NCBI GenBank assembly: GCA_002335605.1
Contig: BEDY01000002.1
Location: 1,736,001-1,800,000, forward strand
DNA: 64,000 nucleotides
Direction: 5' to 3'
Origin: Prillingera fragicola
Taxonomy: Eukaryota; Basidiomycota; Tremellomycetes; Trichosporonales; Trichosporonaceae
In this document: positions 54,739 to 64,000 of the stretch, piece by piece
Numbering within the stretch: position 1 is the first letter of the stretch
Layout of the letters: every line of letters begins with the position of its first letter
Notes under the pieces: model-generated
What the model was told of the DNA's origin: nothing
What the model saw: the letters and a program-made list of their open reading frames with translations, nothing else
The model's database searches: none
Program-made: the position numbers and the translations under genes

Positions 54739-57700
54739 ATGCCAAAGGACCCCTGCCTATCATGCCTGGACGGCCCCACCACGCCCGCCCTGCGAGACAT
54801 TCTGTCCCAGGTGGCCTCCAGCCGCGGAATCGACATTGACACGGCCGTGGACGTCGTACACGCCATGCTCCCAGATGATCACGTCGAAGTAAGCTCCCCA
54901 ATGCTTCTTGTGCTGATACCTAAGCGTGAAGCTCGCCACGAGTTCTGGCGACGACTACGTCTCGGCACGACACAGAACGGCGCTGTTACTGGGGAAGACG
55001 ATTGGCGGTTCCGGATCCGCGCCCTCGTGCTGATCCATGTGCGGAAACGCGGGGAGGCTGAGCGGATCGTGTTGACCAGGGTGGAGGAGTTGAGGAACGC
55101 GATGCCTTCCACGTCTGGGTCTGCTTTGGATAATGGCCATTCCGAAAACTTTGACGACGACGGGATGGCTCGCAAGTACGATAGGAGCCTGAGGAAGGTG
55201 GCCCAGATGCCGGCACCGAGGAAGGTCAAGGCGATGGTCAAGAGCAAGCCCTCACGAAAGAGACGCAAGTCTGGGTTGGGAGAGTCACCTCTTGAAGGCA
55301 ACGTCGACAACGGCGGGGGCTCCTCGGGCGGTATCCCGCCGGCACGCAGGAGGAAGCGGCGCCGTGATAAGGGCATGACCAGAATTGAGGGTAATGGCAC
55401 TGCGACGTGTGTTGAAGCTGCAGCTCCAGCCACGATTGAAGCTTTGGCGGCATCGACCTCTGAGCTCGCAGAGATTCCTTCCGCGTCTGACGACGACGAC
55501 GGGCAGATACGGCCAGGCAAACGGAAACGACGACATGGCACATCGCCACTCAAACGCCCGGCGCTGAAGCTGGCTGGTCGCTTTAACGAGGACAGCCCCG
55601 TCGTGGTGTATGGCGACAATCCCAACTCGGCCCCACTCAGTATTCAGAAGCCCAAGAAGAATCGCAAGTCCGGCATGGCCCAAATGAGAGGCATCAAGCC
55701 GAGGTGTGCCAAGAAGGTCAATACCTCCGCGACGTACGGCCGTGTCACAGCAGAGATGATGATCAAACTTGGACTTAACCCCGGGCTTGTAGGGGTAGGG
55801 AGAGCAGGGAAGGAACCCAAACCAAAGAGCAAGGAGCGGCCAACAGCCGCGGTACTGGCCCCAATAGCTCGCTCGCCTTCCCCACCATTGGCTCCCGGGA
55901 TTCGCTCCAGCACGTTTGCTGCAGTCATGCGGCTCGTGGCGGGAATAGCACCCGCCAGAGCCACAGCTAAAACAAAACGAGGTCCTCCGCCAGCGATGGG
56001 TGCCAAGGTTTGGGCAGAGGTGAGCTCCCTTTTTGGAGCCATGCTGACTCACAGTCCCGGCAAGAACTATGCGAGGCCCTGCCGTACTATCGGGCCTTTC
56101 AATCGGGCATGTACATGTATAAGCGCGTGCCGTATGGATATCTGCTGGACGGGTTTCCAGCTCCGTGAGTGCTGGTCAAGTGGTCGTACTAACGAACAGT
56201 CGGGACATGTGGGCGGCAGATGGACGAGTGATTATCTCTCACGGGTGAGTCGCCGGCTGGTTGTGCGTGGTTGACCTGTAGTGGAGGACAAGCTGTCCGT
56301 GTTGTGGATAGACGTGGCCGGTCAACTGTCACCCTCGCGGCCGACCATACCGCAGATGACGCAAGGATCCACACGCTACTCGTCGCTGCGGAGCGGCATA
56401 CTCCGATCGTCCTCCTGGCTGGTGAAGGATATGCCCTCCTCCCCTTCGAACTTCGCAGCGCCTATGCCGTGCTCGGCTGGTAAGTTGGACGATGCAGGGC
56501 GAGCTAACTCTGGAAGGTACTGGGTATCAGCCGCCTGGTACGAATCAGAGCCATGCGCTCGAGAAGTCGAGCCACATCCGGACCGCCCGTGGTTTCGTCG
56601 TCTGAAAGTTCGCTTCGACTGGGTCGACTCTCAAGGAGAGCCTTGGTGGCTTCAGTCAGAGTCTGGAGCACAGTCTTCGAGCTTTACGACAATGCCGACT
56701 CCTGCTGAAGATAGATGCGCCGCTCCACTGCCAGTCAAGGTCCCGATCTCGAGCCTCCTTCGGGACACACCACCGCCACCGCTGAAGTCCTCTGAGACCA
56801 CACTGACTCGATCCCCGGTGGCTCCTCAAGCAGGCAAGGCAACACATCACTTTCCCTCCCCACCCACAACGCCTGGTGTTGGTTTCTCTAATGAGACGAG
56901 CCGAGAGCCAGCACCAACCCACATTCGCTTCACGGAAACGGGCCACCTTCGCTTCAGCGTGCCTCCTCCAACTCCTCCAAAGTCTCCCGAGCTACGGAGT
57001 CCATCTCCCAGCCGTGCGGATCTGCAGTTGAAGATCTGGGAAACTCCAAGCAATCCCACGCCTACAGAAACTCTGGCGTTCCCTTTTCGTCCAACAACGG
57101 AAGAGACCATTATCACACAGAAAGGGTCGCACGGTCTAGCTCGGGCAGTAGTGCCCTTATCAGCGGACTACAGCATGTGAGTGAACCCTACCGACTACAA
57201 CTGATTGATCGCAGACCGCATGTGACGAACTGCTGTCCAAGCTGTGAGACTCAGAGCCCTGTGCTGTACCAGGAAGGTTGGGCCTGCTTGCACCCCGAGT
57301 GCAAGCAATTCTGGATGCTCGCCACAGCAGTTGGTCTCTTTCCTATTCCGCCGGGCATGCTATTGTCATACAGCCCGGCGTTTCTTCGAGCCATTCCAAC
57401 ACCCCCAGAAGCTCAACATCTTGCATACTCTGTGGTGCCACCTAATCCCGCCGCAAACGATCAGCTTCAGGCAGGTTCAGTGGAGGATCAGGCCGGATCG
57501 CGCAATCTGTGGCGCGGCTGGGTGTGTACCGATTGCGGGCGGGCAAACTGCCGCTATCGTTGGGAGAGGTCTGAGTGTCGCGCTTGCGGTCTACAGGCAG
57601 GGATCCTAGACTTGTCCAGCGTCATTCCTGCGGACCACAGCCGTGATGAGCGAGACGTCCTTGGCGAGGATGACGAGGGATGGGCTCACTTACTCACATC

Positions 57701-58430
57701 GGTTCGCCGCCTCTGTGGCCCTGCTGCCACAGTCACATCTTATGACCTCCCGGGCATTGGAACAGTCTTCCACATCATGCACGACCACACGAACGAGGCC
57801 GACAGAATCTTCAAGGCATACCAGGAAGCCGCCATTGCGACCAATGAGCCACTCTTCCAGCGCCGCGCTCTCAAGTCCAAGACCATCAAGGGCCAGCTCC
57901 TCTCCCAGCAGTTCGCCATCAACTCTGGCGCGCAGTACAAGTACATTGTCGAGACGCTGAGTTACACCTTTGCCGAGTCGCCGCCATGTGTCATGGACGC
58001 TCTCCAGCTTATCCGCCGTCGCGTGGCTACAGTCCTTGGCGATGCGGTCGATTTCAATGAGATTCTGAGCGTCATGTATCGTGAAGGCCAAAAGATGAAC
58101 TGGCACGACGACGGCGAACGCGGTCTTGGCCCCGTTGTGGCGGCACTGTCACTTGGTGCCAGCGCCACAATGTCGTTCCGTCCCAAGACACCTCATGTCA
58201 AGCGCGACATACAGGCCAGCGAGAAGAAGGAAGGGGCGACAAGGAGCATGCAGCCGCCGGTGCTCAACCTTCATCTCGGTCACGGCGTGAGTTTGACCTC
58301 ACCACCGAAGGCTGACAATCAGGATGTAGTGATCATGAGCGGCCGCGCCATCCAGCACGCCTACGACCACAGGGTTGTCCCGCACGGCCTGCGCGTCGCT
58401 GCCACTGCGCGTGTGATCAGAGATGCATGA
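54739..58430 (+). CDS. Large AlkB-type Fe(II)/2-oxoglutarate dioxygenase with N-terminal extra domains
   Basis: AlkB-family enzymes remove alkyl groups from nucleic acids by oxidation. The catalytic domain is at the C-terminus. NEILSVMYREGQKMNWHDDG provides the HxD iron ligands (HDD), followed by GPVVAALSLGASATMSFR. VVIMSGRAIQHAYDHRVVPHG gives the distal His and leads into LRVAATAR, the R-x5-R 2-oxoglutarate/substrate clamp. Upstream are a CUE-like helix start (SRGIDIDTAVDVVHAMLPDD), long basic Lys/Arg-rich linkers (KPSRKRRKSG, ARRRKRRRDKG, RPGKRKRRHG) and a folded middle region with YAVLGWYWVSAAWYESEPC. Cys-rich zinc-type segments follow (CCPSCETQSP, ACLHPECKQF, CTDCGRANCRYRWERSECRACG). Seven or so introns of 35-46 nt were spliced. 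About 1,100 residues. Chromatin or DNA association is inferred from the basic tracts. The ATG at 54739 opens MPKDPCLSCL. Confidence 0.8.
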
Positions 58431-58645
58431 TACGATCTGCTGGAATATCCATTCGCCATGATCCACAAGGTGGAAATGTTGCCTCCACCGGTTAGTGAGA
58501 ACCAGACGACCCCCTGCGGTGGTGGGTATGTCACGTTCAGTCGCGTAGCGCAGCTTCTATAACTCATGTAGCATGACGCATGGAAGCACCGTCCGACTCC
58601 AATGCTACCTCACCGTCTCCCACACCCTAGTTCTATGTAATATCT

Positions 58646-61600
58646 CTAGGTCGTTCCATAGCGGTACCACTTGGCACGGGTGTCTACCGCCTCACGCCTC
58701 ACACTGCGCGAGGGGTCGTCAAGGGCAGCCGCAAGCTCCCGTACGACCCGGGCCTTGGCGCCCGAAAGCGTCTCGTACCGGATCGCATCGGGGACGACAC
58801 CGAGCGCGACGAGTGCGGCAGCGCGCATGTCCTGGATCGTCAGACTTATCCTCTGTGACGTTACTTACGGGCGAGGTCTTTAGCGGACTGCTACGCAGCG
58901 CCGATGCCAGTATTCCGTCCACGAGGGTCTCGGCATACTCGTGCAGCAGCTTGTCAGTTGCCGTCGACGAGGACGCCGTCTCAAAGATCGAGGTGAGGGC
59001 GACCACGACGTTGATACGCTGTGCCGGGTTCTCGAGGCTGAGTGAGCGGAGGAGGAGGGGAAGAATCTGGCGTCAGTGATGAACAAGGCGGAAGGGGCTC
59101 ACGTTGGACAAGTCGGAGAGGTAGAGCGAGGTAGGGACGAGAGGAAGGAGTGACGCAAAGGCCACGAGGTAGACTTGGCGGTGGTCCCTTGTCGTGTCCT
59201 TCTCACCCTCAATGATACTGGGGAGGATGAATGCCCACAGCTTCTGCGCATACAGCAGCTTGGTGGTGAGATGCACACCCGGACCCTTGCCCTTTGCCTT
59301 ACCGGCTGGTCGGGCGAGAACGCCGAGGCCGCGAGCGGCCTCGCCGACAAACCAGGGGTCGAGGCTCGAGAGACCGAGGACCTCGACAATACGCTGGACG
59401 GCAGTGTACGCGAGAGGGTTGCGAGTGAGCGCAAGACCGCGCACAATGTGAAGGTAGACCAGCAGGCCACGGTGGCGCGACTCCTTTGGCTGCTCAGTGT
59501 CCTGGATATCCTGGATCCAGATCTGCTCGAGAAGCTCTCCAAGCGACTCGGCCATCTCGCCGGCGCGCTTGTTGACAAACGCAGTGATAAGCTCGAGCAT
59601 GTACTGCAGCTCAAACTCGTCTCCGGCACCCCTAATGGCCCACAGCGCCTTGGAGCGCAAAAAGTCGCTAGCAGAAATGAAGGGAAGACCGACATCGGCC
59701 TTCAGACCCTGGACGACTGCCGAATAGAGCACGACAAGGTCCTGTTCAGAGCGGGGTGCGTTAGCACGCAGTGGTGGGGACTGCACAAGCTTCTCCAGAG
59801 TTGCCGGGTTGTGCACGGCTCCAGCAAAGTTGCCAGACTCGAACCCGTCGTACGCCACCTTGAAGGCTGCAGTCTGCTTCTCCTGGTTCTGCTCCCACAG
59901 CAGGGTCTCGACAATCGAGGCAACAGTTTTGATCAAGCGACGGTCACGGAACAAAGGCTCGATTACACTTGCCTCGGCAGCAAGGAGGGCAGCGGCAATC
60001 ACAAAACCGAATAGACGCGGCACGACCTGGCTGTACGCCTTGGCGACATCGACGTGCTTCTCCTCAAGCTTGCGGTCGATCACGACCTGAAGCGCGTGCA
60101 GCAAATCCCAGGCGTAGGCGACTGTGCACTCGCGGCGACTCTCAGCATCCTCTGGTCCCGCGTCGGTCGTAGACAACAGGTCGAGCTTTGTGACGATTCG
60201 CACGACCAGCGTCTCGAACAATGCCGGGAGCGTACACAACGCAGTCAACGAAGCCAGGATCGCCCGGTACTTCTCACGGGCCTCGCCGTCGTCGGCCTTC
60301 GGTGCCTCCTCGGGCAGGGTGTGGAAGAGGAGCGACAGCGTGACCGCCTGAACTACATCGGCGTGGGTCGCGGCGATGGTGCGGAGCGCCTCCAAAACAA
60401 CCGACCTGCCTCGTTAGCTCAGAGCAGCGCCAAACCTGGATTGACTCACTGAACCTCGGGATCCCGGTCGTTGATGAGCAGATCGTCCATCGCACGCACA
60501 ACCTCCTCGACCTCGGTCTTGCCCCAGAACCCAGGAATCTCAACGAGCGCCACGCTTCCGCGGACAGCAGCGACCTTGAGCCCCTCTGACCGCAATCCCT
60601 CGCGCAAAACGTCGAGCAACGGCTCCCGGAATGGCTCGAGACTGCGCTCCTGGTCCTGTCGCCTCGTGGCATCTGGGGCGGCATAGACTGAGCGTGCGGC
60701 GAGGAGGAGAGTGGTAATCGAGTTGAGGATGGGGGTGCGGTGGGAGGGGAGCGTGGGGCGGTTGAACTGCCTGAAAAGCTGGGGGAAGGCCTGGGAGAGG
60801 GCAAATGATCCTGCTGAGGCTGGGGGCATCAGTATGGCTCACAATCACTTCGTCAGCAACTCACGCGAAGCGCGAACCATTGCCGCAAGACTCTTGACAG
60901 AACCCGCAGCGGCGTTCTTCTCTGGTTCCGCGAGCCCTGACAAGCTCTGCTTGATAATCTCCTGTCCCAGACCCGAAGGGGTGGTGTCAGAATCAGGGTA
61001 GAGAGTGCGCACGAGTGACTCGAGGGCAGACAACGCCGCAGCCTCAATACCAGCGTCCGAAGAGTAGAGGACCTCGGTCTTGATGGCCTCCCACAGCTCA
61101 TCACCCCGCTCGCTCACAGCCTCCGCGCCGTACACCTCAAAGCATGCGGCCATGGTCAAGAGCAGGTCCCTCTGCCGATGTCAGATCCCGATCTGCATCC
61201 AATGAACTCACCATGGTCGGTCCCGAGGCAGTGACAAACTTCTCCAGGAACAGTGGGATTGCCATCTTGGCGAACAGCGGAGTCGCAGCCATACACCCAC
61301 GGAGCTCGAGCTTGAGGTCGTCGGCAGTGATACCATAAGGGTCGTTGGGAGGAGGGCGGAAAGTGATGGGAAAGTAGCAGAAGGTAATGTCAAACATGTC
61401 CTCAATCTGTGACTCGATGTTGAACTCGCGCAGGATCACACGATCCATCTGGAACAGCAGCATGAGATTGCGAGGATCCTTTTCGCCGTCGACCATCTTG
61501 GTGTAGCTGCTGATGAACTCGGGGCCCATGGACTTGAGGACTGTTGGTCAGTGACGGCAACAACGAAGCAACCTACCCTGACGGTGCTTTGCCAGCAACG

Positions 61601-62204
61601 AGTCGAAGACCAGGTAGACCTGATGGCGAGTCGCCTGTGCATGGGCCTTCATATTGACTCCCTCGACAATCCTGCAAGAGTCAATTTCATGGCAGCTTTG
61701 CGGCCGAGGTGACTCACATCTGGTAAACGCTCAAAGCGGCGTCGTCGTCAAAGGACGGCAGCTTGGAGAGCACAAGCAGCGCAGCGAGCGACGGTGGCAA
61801 GGCATCAAACTCGTCCATCTTGGACAGGAAAAAGTTGGTCAACGTGCGTGCTGGGACTGTTAGCGCGTGTCTGACAGACATTCTTACCTGCTGGTCCGTT
61901 GACCTGGGCAGGGTTGACCACCTTTACGAGGTTGGCAAGATAAGTCACGCCTGTACTGTTAGCTGCTGCCTCCTCGGTAGAATTCACTCACCCTTGAGTC
62001 GCACATCATCCTCTGTGGCTGTGAGAAATGGGCCTAGAGCCTTGACCACTGCGAGCAATTGCGTCTCGCCATTGTTGACACCTTATCAGTCAGCGACCAT
62101 TCTTGGGCTCGGACAGCTGCTGTTGGCTCACTCTGGACCAGCTCCGAGCTGGGATCGAGCTCTGAGCTCGTGATTTGAGTCCTTACAAGACGCTCAGTCT
62201 CCAT
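58646..62204 (-). CDS. MMS19: MMS19, cytosolic Fe-S cluster targeting factor (HEAT repeat)
   Basis: MMS19/Met18 is the scaffold of the CIA targeting complex that hands Fe-S clusters to nuclear DNA polymerases, helicases (XPD, Rad3) and primase. The N-terminal MMS19_N hallmark is DITFCYFPITFRPPPNDPYG, followed by ITADDLKLELRGCMAATPLF. The preceding exons give METERLVRTQITSSELDP and LKGVTYLANLVKVVNPAQVN. The rest is alpha-helical HEAT repeat (IEAAALSALESLVRTLYPDS; AYSQVVPRLFGFVIAAALLA). The C-terminal region has WAIRGAGDEFELQYMLELI, and the end reads LDDPSRSVRREAVDTRAKWY. About ten introns of 40-55 nt were spliced. About 1,040 residues, typical. It converges on the AlkB-type gene with 215 bp between stops. 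The start ATG is at 62204. Confidence 0.92.
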
Positions 62205-64000
62205 TGTTGAGCGTGTAGTGTAAGGAGCAGAGGGCAAGAGCAGCAATGGACTGGAAAGTGGAGGAAGATGGATGATGCATTGTCGTGATCAGCCGAATTG
62301 TCGAAATGGCTGTGCCTGAATTCTGCTTCCGTCCGAAGGTGAGCCTGTCGGACCGGACCGGATGGTGGTGGTGAGTGCTGTTCTGGTGGTAGTCGATGGA
62401 AGTCTCACCCGAGTGTCCAGCTTGCAATGCCCATCCTCTTCAGTCTCTGCTCCACGAAAGTCACACGAGTGTATGGATACAGGGCAAGTGATGATGTCAC
62501 GCTGTGGCATGTAGGCCGAGCCGCAGGAACCGGCATTGCTCCATCTTCAGCGGTTCAGCGCGTGGGTGGCAGTAAAGGAGAATGAACGACGTTGCACAGA
62601 AAAGGGTGGAGCATTGAGGTATGTGGATCTCTTCTATTGAGCCGAACTACCAACTGGGGTGGCTGCCTAGATCTCAAAAGGGATCCTTGGATCCTTGGAA
62701 CAGCAGACGCGTTCTTTCACCTCGAGTTGTCAGCGCGGAACGGCGTAAACGACGCGAAAGTATGGCTGATTGGTCCACCAGGCCACCAGCTGACCAGGCT
62801 TGGACACAACGATGACGTTTATTACCATGACTTTTGAACGTTCAGCAGCGATATGGAGTCCTGAAACCCATGAACATTAGTGCTAGTGCGGCATCAGCAG
62901 CGGAACAGTAGTATTGCGCGTGCCGCTGGAAGGGAGAGGACAGCGAGCCGATTGGTTGGAGGATGGGTCATGCACGGGGGGAGAGATGGCAGGCTTTGGG
63001 TGGTGAACATGAGATTGCTCGAGGAACAGGGTTTCAGTACGAGGGAATAAGAGCACAAGATCAGAATTTTCCCCTCTGAGGAAGAAGCGAGTGACAAGTC
63101 GCAGCTGGACTCTGTGGGACATTGCAAAAGTGGATTTGTACCAGAGGAGCAAGAGGAGAGCAAACGAGTCAGGGTCGGTACGGTTAACACGGGAGTGGGA
63201 GTGGAGGCAGGTGAGTGGCTGCGGCGGTGTTGCGGCAGCGTCAGGGCTACCAGACTGCAGGCAACGGCAGCCCACGCCGAAGCTAGGCACGGCGGCACGT
63301 CTCAAGACGACGCAGAATGACCCAGAGTGGAGACACTGAGAAATGGCCGAGGGTGATCACGCGCGCGCGTCGAGAAGACGACAATGGCCGCTCGCCCGCC
63401 TCCAGGCCGGCCTCCTCCTCGCTGGTACGGCTCAGCTCAGGGGCAGCGAGGACGAGACAGATCACAGACACCACCCACCCAACCGCGCTCGACGCGCGTG
63501 TCCCACCATTTTTTGCTTGCGAGTCTAGTGGCTTTGGGTGCCTTTTTCACGCCGGGACGAGGCAGCTGGGCACGAGGTCCAGGGAAGAAGCCGCGCGGGG
63601 TCAGGACCTGTGAGAGAGATAGATCACCAACCTACCTACCTACGGCCGCCCTTGCCCCCTCTGCCGCGCGCTGCTGCTGGTGGTGCTCCTCCTCCTCTCT
63701 GCTGCATGCATGGTCGCTTCCCCTTGCCTCAACGCTCTCATTAGCTCGTCGTTCATTGCTTTGGTACAGACATCCGCCTACTTGTACTCCCCCACACTGT
63801 ACCCGACTACGTGCACAGTGACCTGCTCGTGATCATTGGGGACGACGCCACCCAGTCGCGCACGGATAAACACGTTCAGTGTCTTGAAGCGTGCCGTCTG
63901 CTGCCTGTACCTCTGTTCCACCCGAAACGCCCACCGACTGCCATCCCTTCGGCCCTCTGGCACACCCACCCCCCTCTCTCTGCCCCGTTCGGCTTCGGTC
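62205..64000. other. MMS19 upstream region to the right edge, no confident gene
   Basis: No open frame here has recognisable motifs or convincing splicing. GGATCCTTGGATCCTTGG is a 9-bp tandem at about 62681-62698. A minus-strand frame at 63778-63969 ends VTVHVVGYSVGEYK and has coding-like composition; it could be the last exon of a gene entering from the right, but nothing else supports it. Pyrimidine-rich tracts at 63640-63710 and 63940-64000 resemble promoter DNA of a plus-strand gene beyond the edge. Confidence 0.4.

Noticed and set aside
62883..63305. Two overlapping minus-strand frames of 134-140 codons upstream of MMS19
   Set aside because: Ser/Pro/Leu-rich translations without motifs; neither phase is favoured and no splice pattern supports them.

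Overview
The window is nuclear DNA of a GC-rich, intron-rich basidiomycete yeast. A member of the Tremellomycetes is the best fit, probably Trichosporonales (Cutaneotrichosporon, Vanrija or Apiotrichum relatives). Support comes from many very short introns (about 35-60 nt) with GTGAGT/GTAAGT donors and CTGAC/CTAAC branch points just before the acceptor, a fused eukaryotic urease, a GH5 sterylglucosidase/EGCrP-like enzyme, a PalB/Rim13 calpain, and strong G/C-ending codon bias that leaves long false open frames opposite real genes. The genus is inferred, not proven.

Layout, left to right: (1) 1-5,000: a 5' exon running off the left edge, the mitochondrial helicase IRC3 and the proline-catabolic P5C dehydrogenase PUT2, all on minus. 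(2) 5,700-12,850: the RIM13/PalB calpain (minus), divergent from a PMP3-like membrane proteolipid (plus), then a GH5 sterylglucosidase/glucosylceramidase (plus). (3) 13,385-21,240: urease (plus), converging on an unidentified single-pass membrane protein (minus), which is divergent from a metallo-beta-lactamase-fold hydrolase (plus), then vacuolar aspartic protease PEP4 (plus). (4) 21,240-24,310: a 3.1 kb stretch with no supportable gene, leading into a Zn2Cys6 transcription factor (plus). (5) 28,750-35,200: a poorly resolved small gene (minus), the ribonucleotide reductase small subunit RNR2 (minus), divergent from mitochondrial IF2 (plus). (6) 35,390-43,560: MCC beta subunit, a secreted two-LysM protein and a large multi-CCCH zinc-finger protein, all minus. 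(7) 44,720-54,500: fumarase (minus), divergent from cohesin acetyltransferase ECO1 (plus), then DNM1 and a TGL2-like lipase (plus). (8) 54,740-62,210: a large multidomain AlkB-type dioxygenase (plus), converging on MMS19 (minus). The final 1.8 kb holds no confident gene.

This is ordinary core chromosome with no recognisable transposon, CRISPR array, rRNA or tRNA gene. There are functional themes but no obvious gene cluster. They are nitrogen catabolism (PUT2, urease), mitochondrial function (IRC3, IF2, FUM1, DNM1, MCC), nucleotide and DNA maintenance (RNR2, ECO1, AlkB-like, MMS19) and stress/pH signalling (RIM13, PMP3, PEP4). The most unusual items are a 5-nt microexon and a GC-AG intron in the urease gene, an apparent Asn-to-Asp change at the calpain catalytic position of RIM13, a split mitochondrial presequence in fumarase, an 81-nt in-frame tandem duplication in mitochondrial IF2, and tandem CRE sites upstream of PEP4. 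I did not find a convincing previously undescribed system.
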